From the NCBI GenBank assembly GCA_020072585.1, contig JAIQGL010000008.1, positions 1-64,000 of the forward strand: DNA of 64,000 bases, in the 5' to 3' direction. Shown one piece after another: positions 8,050-18,016 of this stretch. Under the pieces are notes generated by a model, which was not told the origin of the DNA, searched no databases, and was given only the letters and a program-made list of their open reading frames with translations. Source of the stretch: Terriglobia bacterium (lineage in GTDB: Bacteria > Acidobacteriota > Terriglobia > Terriglobales > Acidobacteriaceae). Numbering within the stretch: the first letter of the stretch is position 1; every line of letters begins with the position of its first letter. The position numbers and the translations under genes were made by a program.

Positions 8050-9860
8050 TACCGTGCCTCCCGGAGTACAGGTTCGTTTGCATTCAGCGGAAACTCGATT
8101 GGTTCAAGCTTGCGCCGCTTGTCTGGAAACATCAGCATGAGAAGCAAAGCAATAATGCTGCTGCCGATGGGTAGCGTGCCCCAGAGGATTCCTTCCATGG
8201 CCGTAGGTGGCGTGCCATACGGAGTCCTGTGCGCCGGTGAGATTCCATCCTTCACCCACAGGCTCACGTTGCCGCGGTCATACACTTCTGTCTTGCGCCA
8301 GCCGGCAAAAGCAATCAATGGTTCGTAATATGGATCGCGCACAAAAATATATTTCAATCCATATTGGTCAGCGTGTTTCAACACGGCACGCAGAGACTCG
8401 ATACCGTTCGTCCCGTAATACTTTGAGTTGGTGAGCTGAGCGGACCCGTATTGCGTCATTTCCGGCAGAAGACGGGCAGAGTTATATTCGCCGTCCACGC
8501 TGCTTGCATTGGCCCCAATTCCCACTTCAGACATCTTGCTGCCAAAGCCGAGCGTGAGATAGCGGAACTTGTCATGGCCATCACGGTTCAGGAATGAAAT
8601 CACTTCAGCGGTGCTGAATGGTGCATCATGAATGGGATGGTACACAGGCCATGAAACCGCGAATGCCACCGTGAATGCGGCCAGTGTTCCCAGAACGAAC
8701 GCGGCTTTGCGGCCATAGCGGTCAATCAGGCTAACGGCCAGCAAAGCCACAATGGGCAGCGCCATAAGATTGGCCCAGAAGCTGAAGCGCTCAAAGGTAA
8801 GAATGTCAAACGGATTATGGACATTTGCGCCCGTGATCACGTTTACAACACCAGCGAGCATGCCTAAAAGCATCCGGGGCAGCGGCGTGGTCCCGCCAAG
8901 GGCAAAGAGCATGGTGAGCCAGAAGCCAAAGAAGAGGGGCCGCAGCCTGCTTTCCTTCAAACCTTTGACGAAAATGAAAGGCACAGCCAGCAGCATCGCG
9001 CCCCATGGAACCAGAATATAATTCACCGCCAGCCAGCCTTGCGAAAAGAAGTTTTCCCGGCTGCCGTGGGGAATAGGCATCTGCTTGATCGGATTGGCTT
9101 TTAACGCCAGCCAATAAGGCAGCAGCACCAGAATGATTCCGCCCAGAGATAACGCCGCAAAGATCGCCGAGCGGGAGATTACGCCGGCAGTCGTCGCGTC
9201 CGCGCCATCCCGCTTGCGGTCCATCAGCGCTATAACAACCACGGGAATGGTGAAGATCACGCTGGCAAAAAGCAAAGTCACGTGATGAGCTGAGGCTGCG
9301 GCCATGGTGAGCGCCAGCGCTTTTGCCAGGGCCATGGCCTTTCCCTCACGCGCCCACTCATAGAAATACGCCAGCGCAATCAGATACAGAGGCGCTGCCC
9401 ACGTGGTAGAGAGCTGGCCATCTACATACACCAGGGACGCCAGCGACCCCAATAGCACACTGCCGATCGCGGCATAACTGGCTGCTCGTTCGCCCACCCA
9501 TATTCGGGCATACCGGTATACACCAATCGGAAGCAACAGAATTGCAATGAGCTGCACAAAGATGTAAGCCAGGTTGAGACCTATTACATGGGAAAACAAC
9601 GCCATCCACTGCTGCTCCATGGGCGGGTAAGTAGTTTGAGAGAAGCCCGTAAACCACTTTTCATTCCATGGATTGAACCAGTGTTGTGCGTAGTGCGCTG
9701 CAAAAAACTTGTGGAAGTCCGCGTCGTAAGAGTCATTGGTAATCTGCATCAGCAGCAGCGGACCGTGCACCAGCAGCGCCAGCAACAGCACCCAGCTCAA
9801 TGGGACCGCCCGGCTGGGCAGAGAAACTTGCCTGCCCGGAGCGATGGATGGGGAACTCAT
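8049..9860 (-). CDS. Polytopic membrane protein, GT-C/PTPS-related type
   Basis: The 603-residue protein has ten or more hydrophobic helices and a soluble C-terminal part. Near residue 40 it carries ITNDSYDADFHKF and NPWNEKWFTGFSQTTYPPM, the acidic, aromatic first loop typical of GT-C-like membrane glycosyltransferases and of the 6-pyruvoyl-tetrahydropterin-synthase-related family. A longer frame reaches 10166, but ATG 9860 has GGAGG in place and gives a sensible N-terminus. It heads a four-gene operon and faces a TPR/barrel and glycosyltransferase pair across the intergenic region, so a role in envelope polysaccharide is likely but not shown. Confidence 0.7.
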   Translation of the reverse strand: MSSPSIAPGRQVSLPSRAVPLSWVLLLALLVHGPLLLMQITNDSYDADFHKFFAAHYAQHWFNPWNEKWFTGFSQTTYPPMEQQWMALFSHVIGLNLAYIFVQLIAILLLPIGVYRYARIWVGERAASYAAIGSVLLGSLASLVYVDGQLSTTWAAPLYLIALAYFYEWAREGKAMALAKALALTMAAASAHHVTLLFASVIFTIPVVVIALMDRKRDGADATTAGVISRSAIFAALSLGGIILVLLPYWLALKANPIKQMPIPHGSRENFFSQGWLAVNYILVPWGAMLLAVPFIFVKGLKESRLRPLFFGFWLTMLFALGGTTPLPRMLLGMLAGVVNVITGANVHNPFDILTFERFSFWANLMALPIVALLAVSLIDRYGRKAAFVLGTLAAFTVAFAVSWPVYHPIHDAPFSTAEVISFLNRDGHDKFRYLTLGFGSKMSEVGIGANASSVDGEYNSARLLPEMTQYGSAQLTNSKYYGTNGIESLRAVLKHADQYGLKYIFVRDPYYEPLIAFAGWRKTEVYDRGNVSLWVKDGISPAHRTPYGTPPTAMEGILWGTLPIGSSIIALLLMLMFPDKRRKLEPIEFPLNANEPVLREAR

Positions 9861-10201
9861 GAAAAACCTCCGTGAATGAGAGCCTGCGACGATTGCGCGA
9901 TCTGGACCTGCGAGACGGTCTTCAATGGGATGCCGCCAACCTGTAGCAGTTCTGCTCCAGCAGAGACTTCGATTCCAAAAGTAGCAGCGGGGTTTGCCAA
10001 GTGGTATCCGGATTCTCACTATTGGGCGATTTTCGGTGAGTTTCATTGGCAAGGAATCCCTTGGCCGGAAAATCGCATCTCCAAACAACATGAGAACAGA
10101 GCTGCTGCCGCCAATCTGGCATGCTGCTTTCGCTAAATCCAAGTAGCGCCGTGGAACCTGGTCCACGTGTTCCCTCTGGCGACTCTGACAACGGTGGTCC
10201 C
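9861..10201. other. Divergent intergenic region, no clear element
   Basis: About 340 nt separate the divergent membrane-protein operon and the TPR/barrel gene, so promoters for both should lie here. I see no convincing sigma-70 or sigma-54 pair, no RNA gene and no repeat. Open frames continue from both genes into the region but lack start signals. Confidence 0.5.
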
Positions 10202-13200
10202 GTGAAGAAGAATCTTTTGCGTCTCGCGCTTTTCTGTTCGCTGTTTCCGGTCACTCGTGGCTGGACGCAGACGTTTGATCTCAACAGCAAACCGCAAGAC
10301 CAGAACCAAAAGTCCCAGCCAAAGCAAAACAACGCCAAGAAGCAGCCCGCAAGCCGGGCTGGCAGCGGTTCAGGGTCCTGTGGAACTTCCGGCAGTGGCT
10401 GGGGCGGAAGCATTGAGGCAGGGCGTTATGCACGCGCGGCAGAAACAGCGCTGAAGAATGGAAACCCTTCAGGCGCAATGAACCATGCCCAGCACCTTAC
10501 ACAAGCTGCGCCCAGTGATGCGTGCAACTGGTTCCTGCTGGGTTACACCGCGCGCCTTGCCGGCAAATCCCAGATATCTCTAGATGCATACCAGCGAGGG
10601 CTGCAGCACGCTCCCAATTCCGTGGAAGGTCTCTCCGGCATGGCCCAGACCTACATTCGCATGGGCAAAGCGGATGAAGCCAAGAAACTCCTGCTGCAGG
10701 TAATTGCTGCCAATCCCCGCCGTGCCACTGACCTGGCGATGGCGGGTGAGCTATTCATGCAATCCGGCGATCTGCCGCGCGCTGAAAATTTGCTGGAACG
10801 GTCTGAAAGCATTCAGCCTTCATCTCATGCTGAGTTGCTGCTGGCAATCACATACATGAAACAGAAGCAGACGGACAAAGCCAAGCAGCTGTTGGACAAG
10901 GCGATGAAACGCAGCCCGAAGAACACTGAGATCTTCCGCGCTGTGGCCCAGTATTACCGCGAGGCGCATGACTACAAGTCTGCGATTGCGATCCTACAGA
11001 AGGCGCCGGTGAAGAATGCTGACGTCATGTCCGAGCTTGGTTACACCTATGAGCTTGCCGGCATGAAGAAAGAATCGGCAGACACATACGAGAAAGCCGC
11101 GTCCATGGCGCCCAAGTCCGTCAATGTGCAGCTTGCTGCGGCCCAGGCGCAGTTGCGGATCAGCAATCTGGATAAGACTCGCACCTATCTGGCGCGCGCC
11201 GAGCAGCTGGATGCCAACTACTACCGCCTGCATGCGATTCGCGGCGACCTGGCCAAAATCGAACGGCGTGACGCTGACGCTGTGCGCGAATACCTGGCAG
11301 CGCTGGCAGCAATGCCGGAGGGACCGGCCGAAGGCGTACTTTATCCCACGCAATTGCGGCTTAACCTGATTGATACCTACCGTAACCTGGATGACGATGC
11401 GGCCATCCGTCAGCAGCTCAGCATCGCGCAGCAGGAGCTTGCCAAAATCCAGGTGGAAGGTCGGCAACAGGTGGAATACCTGCGGCTTCGCGCGGCCATT
11501 AAAGGGCTGGGCAATGATGTTTCCGGTGCTGAGGCCGACCTGAAGCAGGCCCTGAAGCTCGATCCGGAAAATGACAACGTGACTTTGCAATACGGCAGCC
11601 TGCTCTGGAAAGCTGGGCGCAAGGCTGAAGCTCGGCAGATGTATACCAGCCTGCTCAAGCGCGACGAAAAGAACCGCTACGCGCTGGAAGCCCTGGGATA
11701 CCTCTCCCGTGATGAAGGTGATAACAAAGCAGCAGAGACTTTCTTTACCCGCATGGCTGTGGCATATCCCAGCGATTACGTTCCCTACATGGCCCTGGGC
11801 GATCTCTATACGGCAATGAAGGAATATCCCAAAGCCCAGGCCAGCTATGAGAAAGCGCACAAGCTGGCGCCGACGAATTCTCAAATCATAGCCAGCGGCT
11901 CAAACGCTGCCATTGAAGCTGGCAAGGTCGATCTGGCGGGAGAGTGGATCGCGCGCGCTACCGGCACCATGAAAAATGATCCGCGTGTAATGCGTGAAAC
12001 CGAGCGCTATCTTTTCCTGAAGGGCCGCTATGCGGAATCCGCGCGGCTGGGCGAGCAGGCAATCGTAAAACTGCCGCACGATCGAGACGCTGCGGTTTAT
12101 CTGGGCTATGACTATTACAATCTGGGTCGCTATGATGAAGTTCTGGCGCTGGTAAGCCGCTATGAGAGCGTTCTGCCAAAAGAGGCAAACTTTCCCCTGC
12201 TCGCGGGCCACGTGCATAAGCAGAACCAGTTGCTGCAACAAGCGATTGATGACTTCTCTCGCGCTATTGCAAAAGATCCCAGGATGTTTGAAGCGCTGGT
12301 GAACCGCGGCTACGTCCGCAATGACATGCAAGATGCGCAGGCTGCGATCCGTGATTTTGAACCCGCATTAAAAATTAATCCCGAGAGCGGCATTGCCCGC
12401 CTGGGACTGGCATTCTCTTATCTGCAACTGCACCGCTCACGTGAGGCCCTGGAAGAAACCAACAAAGCGGAAAAGCTTCTGGGCGAACTGGGCGCAACGC
12501 ACATGGCCCGCGCCACGGCGTACCGGCAGATGCGCATTCTGGATAAAGCGGTACAGGAATACCGGGTGGCGCTCAAGTATTCGCCAGACGATCTGAAGCT
12601 CCACATGGCCCTGGCTGACGCTCTCTACCACGCACGCCACTATGCCCAGTCCATCAATGAACTGGAAGTTGCGCTGAAGCTTTCTCCAGACAATCCTTTG
12701 CTCTACGCGAACCTTGCCTCCGCACATGCACAGCTTGGTCATCGCGCAGAGACGTTTAAGTACATCCAGGCGGCAGAGCAAGAAGCTGTGGACCAGTCAG
12801 CGATTCTGCTGGCTACGGGCGACGCTTTGTTGACTCTGGGCGATCGCGCTTCCGCCCTGGAGCGCTTTACGCGCGCCCTGGACGCACCGGATGCCAATCG
12901 AGTGGATGTGCGCATTGAGTTCGCAAAGCTCTTTGTGCACCAAGGAAAATTTGCCGACGCCAAACAGGAAGTTGCACTAGCATTTGCTGAGTCGCGTATT
13001 GGCGAAGCTTCACCGGTCACGGCCGATAATCTAGTCGAAGCCGCCAATATCTTCCTGGCCGCCCATGATTTTGATCTGGCGGAGCGGTATTTCACCAAAG
13101 CAAAAGATTTGGGCGCGTCCGACGATACGGTAGCTATTGGACTGGCCGATACCTATATTGCGCAGGGCAATGATCGCAAGGCGGAAGCCGAACTGGCTGC

Positions 13201-14410
13201 ATTGGGCAAATCGGTGGACTACGAGCAAAGCTATGACTACCAACTTGCCTGGGCCAATATATACACGCAACGGCATGACAATGTGCGCGCCATCTCAGCG
13301 TTTGCCAGGGCCAACCAGCTTGCGGCAGACGATCCAACAGCTGAGCGCGGGCTGCTGCAGGTGTCTGGACAGGAAGGCACGCCTTTGCCGTTCCGACCGA
13401 ATCTAAGCATCCAGAGTGACGGTGCTACCGGCGCGATCTTTGAAGATGCCACGCTCTACCAGATGGACAACAAACTGTTTGGCGCGCCAGTTCCGCCACG
13501 CTCTTCACAGGAGACAAGCATCGGGAGCACGTTCCGCTATCACACGGGAAATTTCCCGCCTATCAATGGATTTTTCGGCATACGCAATTACCGGGGCACA
13601 ATCTCCATTCCAAGCCAGACGTTGATCGTCCATCGCAACACCTACGATACGGTCATGAACGTGGGCACAACTCCCGTTTTACGCCTGGGTAATGCCCACA
13701 TCGTGCTCAACCCGGGCATTGAGTTCACTATACGGCGTGACACTGAGTCGCCCATTCAGATGAACCAGCAGCTCTTCCGCCAGTTCCTCTATTTGAATAC
13801 CTCGCCCTTCTTCAACTGGCTGACGGTGCGCGGCAGCGCGGTGCATGAGTCTGGACCGTTCTCCCTGGAGAATCTGCATTCGCGCGACCTGGGCGCAAGC
13901 CTTGAGTTTGAAGTGGGACGCCCCTGGGGAAGCAACTCCCTGATCACCGGCTACTCTGTGCGCGACCTTCTGTTCCGTCCGTTGATTCGCGAGTTCTTTA
14001 CGACCTCAACATGGGTAGGCATGGAACACAAATTCGGACAGAGGATGGCGGTCACAGCGCTGGCTAAATACATACGTTCCTGGCGTGTGCAGGACCTGGA
14101 ATTTGCCACGGCGCAGGCCCTGATTCCCGGGGCGCGGTTTGAGTTCAAGCCGAACGATCGCTGGTCATTCGATGCGTCCATGGACTTCACCCGCGGCCAG
14201 GGGTTCCATTTGTATGACAACGTCCAAACTGGATTCCTCATCTCCTATGTAAGGCCTCTTCGCAGAAGTGTGAATGATGTGAATGGAGCCATCAATGTTG
14301 ATTATCCACTTCGTTTTTCAGTGGGATTGCAGCAGCAGTCGTTCTTTAGCTATACGGGCACAGGCAGCACGTCTGCATTGCGTCCGGTCGTTAAGATTTC
14401 TATCTTTTAG
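10202..14410 (+). CDS. Giant TPR protein with C-terminal outer-membrane barrel (BcsC-like layout)
   Basis: The 1402-residue protein starts with a signal peptide (KKNLLRLALFCSLF). A Gly/Ser-rich linker follows, then roughly residues 75-1080 are consecutive TPR units (patterns such as NSVEGLSGMAQTYIRMGKAD). The last ~300 residues are strand-rich with a terminal phenylalanine (VVKISIF), as expected for an outer-membrane beta barrel. This order matches exopolysaccharide exporters such as BcsC/AlgK-AlgE, though no cellulose or alginate synthase is beside it. GTG 10202 is preferred over the frame's earlier start because it begins the signal peptide. A glycosyltransferase follows after 15 nt. Confidence 0.8.
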   Translation: MKKNLLRLALFCSLFPVTRGWTQTFDLNSKPQDQNQKSQPKQNNAKKQPASRAGSGSGSCGTSGSGWGGSIEAGRYARAAETALKNGNPSGAMNHAQHLTQAAPSDACNWFLLGYTARLAGKSQISLDAYQRGLQHAPNSVEGLSGMAQTYIRMGKADEAKKLLLQVIAANPRRATDLAMAGELFMQSGDLPRAENLLERSESIQPSSHAELLLAITYMKQKQTDKAKQLLDKAMKRSPKNTEIFRAVAQYYREAHDYKSAIAILQKAPVKNADVMSELGYTYELAGMKKESADTYEKAASMAPKSVNVQLAAAQAQLRISNLDKTRTYLARAEQLDANYYRLHAIRGDLAKIERRDADAVREYLAALAAMPEGPAEGVLYPTQLRLNLIDTYRNLDDDAAIRQQLSIAQQELAKIQVEGRQQVEYLRLRAAIKGLGNDVSGAEADLKQALKLDPENDNVTLQYGSLLWKAGRKAEARQMYTSLLKRDEKNRYALEALGYLSRDEGDNKAAETFFTRMAVAYPSDYVPYMALGDLYTAMKEYPKAQASYEKAHKLAPTNSQIIASGSNAAIEAGKVDLAGEWIARATGTMKNDPRVMRETERYLFLKGRYAESARLGEQAIVKLPHDRDAAVYLGYDYYNLGRYDEVLALVSRYESVLPKEANFPLLAGHVHKQNQLLQQAIDDFSRAIAKDPRMFEALVNRGYVRNDMQDAQAAIRDFEPALKINPESGIARLGLAFSYLQLHRSREALEETNKAEKLLGELGATHMARATAYRQMRILDKAVQEYRVALKYSPDDLKLHMALADALYHARHYAQSINELEVALKLSPDNPLLYANLASAHAQLGHRAETFKYIQAAEQEAVDQSAILLATGDALLTLGDRASALERFTRALDAPDANRVDVRIEFAKLFVHQGKFADAKQEVALAFAESRIGEASPVTADNLVEAANIFLAAHDFDLAERYFTKAKDLGASDDTVAIGLADTYIAQGNDRKAEAELAALGKSVDYEQSYDYQLAWANIYTQRHDNVRAISAFARANQLAADDPTAERGLLQVSGQEGTPLPFRPNLSIQSDGATGAIFEDATLYQMDNKLFGAPVPPRSSQETSIGSTFRYHTGNFPPINGFFGIRNYRGTISIPSQTLIVHRNTYDTVMNVGTTPVLRLGNAHIVLNPGIEFTIRRDTESPIQMNQQLFRQFLYLNTSPFFNWLTVRGSAVHESGPFSLENLHSRDLGASLEFEVGRPWGSNSLITGYSVRDLLFRPLIREFFTTSTWVGMEHKFGQRMAVTALAKYIRSWRVQDLEFATAQALIPGARFEFKPNDRWSFDASMDFTRGQGFHLYDNVQTGFLISYVRPLRRSVNDVNGAINVDYPLRFSVGLQQQSFFSYTGTGSTSALRPVVKISIF

Positions 14411-14425
14411 GTTTTCAGGGCCCAA

Positions 14426-15679
14426 ATGAAAATTTGTTTTGTGAGCGGCTTTCCCCCCAGCAAAGCGGTGCTGAACGAGTACGGGTTTCACGTTGCCAGA
14501 GAATTGCAGGCCGATCCGCTCGTCAGCCTGACTATTCTTGCTGACGAGTATTCCGGCACGGAAGCCCAACTCACGGAATTCGAAGTGCAACGTTGCTGGA
14601 AGGAGAACCGCCTCAGCAATCACTCAAGATTGCTAAAAGCTATTCGTGACTACAAGCCTGACGTGGTGTGGTTCAATCTTGTCTTCTCCAGCTTCGGCAA
14701 CAAGGAGAACCCTTTGGCGGCTTTTTCCGGCCTCACGCTTCCCGCCATGACCCGCATGGCCGGCTATTACACCCACGTTACCTTGCACCATCTGATGGAC
14801 CACATTGATCTCGATGATGCCGGCGTACGCAACAAAGCACTGTTCCGTGCAGCTGGGAATGTGGCTACACGGATGCTGCTAATGGCCAACTCCATCTCCG
14901 TACTTCTACCCGCCTACCGGCGTACCTTGACGGAAAAATATCGCGGCGAGCATATTCACTATCGCGCGCATGGAATCCTTTCTGCGCGGCCGGAATACCC
15001 TGACTTTTCCCGCCGCGGTAATCCTGATTGCCGTATTTTGGCGTTTGGAAAATGGGGTACTTATAAACGCTGCGAAATGCTCATTGAGGCTTTTGAAAAA
15101 GAGGTAGCTCCGGCATTCCCCAGAGCAAAGCTGGTAATTGCGGGCACGAACAATAGTAATTCTCCCGGCTATATTGAGGGCCTTAATGCCAGATACGGCA
15201 GCCATCCGAACATTGAGTTCAGGGGATACGTAGAGGAGCATGACATCCCGGAGATGTTCGGGACTTCTTCGTTTATGGTGATGCCTTACACCTCTGCCAC
15301 CGGCGCAAGCGGTGTGGCCAACTTGGCAGCAGCGTATGGCGTCCCCATCATCTGCTCGGATATCCCTGACTTCCGCGAGATGGGAGACAGTGGGGGACTG
15401 GCAATCAAGTTTTATCCTGTGGGAAACAAAGCTGCGCTGGCCAAAAACATGCTCGACCTTCTGCAGAATGAGTCAGAGCAGCACGAGATGGCGGAACAGA
15501 ATTTTTCCTCTGCGTTGCGCATGACCATGCCCCAGATCATCCACCAGTATGTCCGCGCGTTTGACCGCCACCAGAGGGCCCGTGCATTGGAAGCCGTGTC
15601 ACGCTTCCGCCGCATCCCCGCCTGGGTGCCGTCACGTTCGGCGATTTTCAGGGCATCGCGGTGGGGTAGCTGGATCTAA
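14426..15679 (+). CDS. Glycosyltransferase, GT4-like
   Basis: The 417-residue protein is a GT-B glycosyltransferase. It shows KICFVSGFPPSKAV at the N-terminus, the C-terminal donor domain with RILAFGKWGTYKRCEMLIEAF near 205, FRGYVEEHDIPEMF near 268, and the family's MPYTSATGASGVANLAAAYGVPIICSD segment near 287-313. It should move a sugar from a nucleotide or lipid donor at the inner membrane face. It lies 15 nt after the TPR/barrel gene, so both probably serve one surface glycan. Confidence 0.85.
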   Translation: MKICFVSGFPPSKAVLNEYGFHVARELQADPLVSLTILADEYSGTEAQLTEFEVQRCWKENRLSNHSRLLKAIRDYKPDVVWFNLVFSSFGNKENPLAAFSGLTLPAMTRMAGYYTHVTLHHLMDHIDLDDAGVRNKALFRAAGNVATRMLLMANSISVLLPAYRRTLTEKYRGEHIHYRAHGILSARPEYPDFSRRGNPDCRILAFGKWGTYKRCEMLIEAFEKEVAPAFPRAKLVIAGTNNSNSPGYIEGLNARYGSHPNIEFRGYVEEHDIPEMFGTSSFMVMPYTSATGASGVANLAAAYGVPIICSDIPDFREMGDSGGLAIKFYPVGNKAALAKNMLDLLQNESEQHEMAEQNFSSALRMTMPQIIHQYVRAFDRHQRARALEAVSRFRRIPAWVPSRSAIFRASRWGSWI

Positions 15680-15697
15680 AAAGGCAGGCAACCGGCA

Positions 15698-15765
15698 TAA
15701 AATAGTCGGCGATGAATGAAGCTGCCTTAGGCATTGCCTCCGCCGATGACCAGTATGTCCTTTGA
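15698..15765 (+). other. Possible leaderless mini-ORF (17 aa) with its -10 box
   Basis: TAAAAT at 15698-15703 is followed after 8 nt by an ATG at 15712 that opens a 17-codon frame ending with TGA at 15763-15765. The spacing is like that of the longer leaderless candidates in this window. The peptide has no recognisable feature and could be chance or the stump of a lost gene. Confidence 0.2.
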
Positions 15766-15770
15766 TGTGG

Positions 15771-16976
15771 TCATAGCCCTGCTGCCGTGGCGGTTTGTTT
15801 TCCCACTTCCGGCATAGGATAAATGCCGAGTGACCTTGCCGCGCCGATATCGACCGTTAGCACCTCGCTCTGCGGTGTCCTCTTGAGCCAGGCTTGGGCG
15901 CGAGATTCCGCTGCGGCAAACGTTCCGCCGGGCAGCACGGTGAGGTCGAGATAGAGAATGTCTTGTGAGTTCGGTCCCAGACGAACCCCGGTGAACGCAT
16001 GTCCTGGAACAATCACGACCACCGGTTTCATTCCCAGATTTTCCAGCGCGGACGCGAACGCCACGCTTACATCAATGCAGTTGGCATTGCTCAGTTCCAA
16101 TGTCTCGCGTGGCAGACGGATGCGTTGTGTTTCGCCGGGATAGTTTCCAAACGCATAAATACTGCTCACATAGCTGATGCTGGAGCGACGCATGGCCCTG
16201 AAGACCGCCGCAGCCTGGGAGCGGACTTGCCCAGCCAGGTCAACTCCTGGCGCATGGTTATATCCGCGCAATCTTCCGCCATGAACCAGGCGCTCTGCAT
16301 GTGAGATCAGTTGCAGAATCTTGTCATCATGGGGCGTTACCCATCGGGCAAGAAGTTGTGCATTGGCAAACTTTCTTCCCCAAAACAAATCTGACGCACT
16401 GTGTATGAATACGGGGCGTTGCTGCGCGAAGGTGTGTCCAGTGGCAGGGTCCTCAACTTCCACAACCAGCGTGGCTGGATGAATCTCTCCATTCTCATAG
16501 GCCTTGCCCAGCAGTTCCGGATCCAGATTGATGGTCCGCACTTCATGGGGGCCAATCACAGCCGTCTGACGCAGTTCCGCGCTCCAGCCTCTTACTTGAG
16601 CGGTAATGATTTGCAGTATGGCCTTGCTTGAGGTATTGGAGACGCTCAGCGTCGCCACCGGCCAATAGTCCGCAGCCTGAGATCCGTTGAGCGCAGGGAA
16701 GATCTCACCACGGCCGGGAAGATTGAGTTGATATTGCATCTGCAACGGCGAAGCCAGCCCGGAACTAATCTGCATCCTGGCCGGAAGCGGCGGGTCGGGT
16801 AACGGCTTGAGTGCCAGCCTGGAAACAAAAATCCATCCCCACACAAGCGACCCGCCCAGCCCGATTGTGGTGGACAGAAAGACCCACGCCAAAACACGCG
16901 CAGTCCTCCCCGATCTTCCGGAATCAAACGTTCTGGAATCAAGCCTACTGGAATCAAGCTCTCTGGATTTCAGCAT
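15771..16976 (-). CDS. Membrane-anchored transglutaminase-like protein
   Basis: The 401-residue protein has one N-terminal membrane helix (about 28-52) and an exported body. Near residue 300 it carries a transglutaminase/protease-like triad layout: cysteine in NANCIDVSVAFASALENLG, histidine in VVIVPGHAFTG, then an aspartate-rich strand ILYLDLTVL. The fold is used for peptidase or cross-linking work on the envelope; substrate unknown. The first 20 residues are encoded by three 15-bp tandem units and are probably disordered. Confidence 0.75.
   Translation of the reverse strand: MLKSRELDSSRLDSRTFDSGRSGRTARVLAWVFLSTTIGLGGSLVWGWIFVSRLALKPLPDPPLPARMQISSGLASPLQMQYQLNLPGRGEIFPALNGSQAADYWPVATLSVSNTSSKAILQIITAQVRGWSAELRQTAVIGPHEVRTINLDPELLGKAYENGEIHPATLVVEVEDPATGHTFAQQRPVFIHSASDLFWGRKFANAQLLARWVTPHDDKILQLISHAERLVHGGRLRGYNHAPGVDLAGQVRSQAAAVFRAMRRSSISYVSSIYAFGNYPGETQRIRLPRETLELSNANCIDVSVAFASALENLGMKPVVVIVPGHAFTGVRLGPNSQDILYLDLTVLPGGTFAAAESRAQAWLKRTPQSEVLTVDIGAARSLGIYPMPEVGKQTATAAGL
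16920..16964. repeat. 15-bp tandem repeat (three units)
   Basis: Three units beginning GGAATCAA lie head to tail at 16920, 16935 and 16950. On the minus strand they encode the repeating pentapeptide-like N-terminus (LDSSRLDSRTFDS) of the transglutaminase-like protein. The unit keeps frame, so copy-number change would be tolerated. Confidence 0.8.
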
Positions 16977-17060
16977 CCTTTAGATTGGGTGACAAAGAGA
17001 GCTAACAGGTTGCAACAATTTTCCCGTGGGTTTCAGGCAACACCTTAGCCATGTGTAAGG

Positions 17061-17930
17061 CTATCGCGGTAAATTTTCAGCCGGCTTCTTGGGTGCGGCC
17101 TGCCGTTGCAACGATGGAGACGCCCTCCAGAATTCAGGATCGTCAACAATCCATTCGCCTGCGGGATTGCTCATGGCTGGGCTTACAGAAAACAGCCATG
17201 TCTCAGAACTTTGAACGGAGAAGCGCGTGAAATCATCCAGCCGGTTGCGGGTGGAATCATCCACGTCAGTAGAATAATCGTCCACGGCCGGATCAAGCGC
17301 TACCCCTGCATTTTGCAGTGAACGATGTGCGGAAAAAATGAGATAGATATTGCGCGGCATGCCGGAAACCACCTGATAGATTGCCCGATTGTCCAGGGTT
17401 CCGGCCCTTTGCCGGACAGATTTGAGGGTGCGATGAATATCTTCAAACTCGCGCTCATGGCCGGGACGAACCGTGACCAGAGTGACAGTGAAAAAACGCG
17501 TGCGCGGCTGAACTAACCCTGTGTTGCTGCTGAGATCGTCACGATAGTGCGCGTATACGGCGCGCGGCTCAGCCACCAGATTGGCCTTGGCCTCAAGCAA
17601 ACGGTTGAGTTCAGCGCTCAACAAGGCATTACGGGCAAACGGCTCCGCGCTTCGCTCCATGGCAGCGTATGAATCAAAGCCGGAGATGAACCAGACTTCC
17701 TGCGGACCGGTGATCGACTGGATAGCAAGATAGGGCCACGTACTGGCACGAGCACAAGCCTGCGCCGCCTCGCTTTCGATCCTGGAGTACTCTGCCATCT
17801 TTGAAGGCTTCACCGGATCGCGATAGATCTGGAGCATCGGGGGTGGGGCCGCCGGTGGGGCCTGCTGTGCGCTACTGGAAAAAAAGCAAGCGGCAAGCAA
17901 GAGTGAAAGTGAAATGCGCAGGCACGACAT
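17061..17930 (-). CDS. Exported hypothetical (possible lipoprotein)
   Basis: The 289-residue protein starts with a signal sequence containing a possible lipobox (SLLLAACF). The mature part seems to hold two related alpha+beta halves (YRDPVKPSKMAEYSRIESEAA near 36 and TLVTVRPGHEREFEDIHRTL near 150), reminiscent of dimeric ferredoxin-like (NIPSNAP/ABM) domains. I do not recognise a named family. It follows the phosphohexomutase gene by 86 nt on the same strand. Confidence 0.65.
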   Translation of the reverse strand: MSCLRISLSLLLAACFFSSSAQQAPPAAPPPMLQIYRDPVKPSKMAEYSRIESEAAQACARASTWPYLAIQSITGPQEVWFISGFDSYAAMERSAEPFARNALLSAELNRLLEAKANLVAEPRAVYAHYRDDLSSNTGLVQPRTRFFTVTLVTVRPGHEREFEDIHRTLKSVRQRAGTLDNRAIYQVVSGMPRNIYLIFSAHRSLQNAGVALDPAVDDYSTDVDDSTRNRLDDFTRFSVQSSETWLFSVSPAMSNPAGEWIVDDPEFWRASPSLQRQAAPKKPAENLPR

Positions 17931-18016
17931 GATGCGCCCATTTAAGCAAACAATGGGCTTGCTGTCATGCAGAAAAGGCGAATCAAGAGTCGCAGACCGT
18001 CTGTGCGTCCGCGGTC

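Noticed and set aside
10110-10135. TGGCAT...TTTCGC as a sigma-54 promoter for the TPR/barrel gene
   Set aside because: The GG to GC distance is 12 nt instead of 10, and the -12 element is wrong.
9861-10166. N-terminal extension of the polytopic membrane protein
   Set aside because: The added ~100 residues are not hydrophobic or family-like, and ATG 9860 has a strong GGAGG site.
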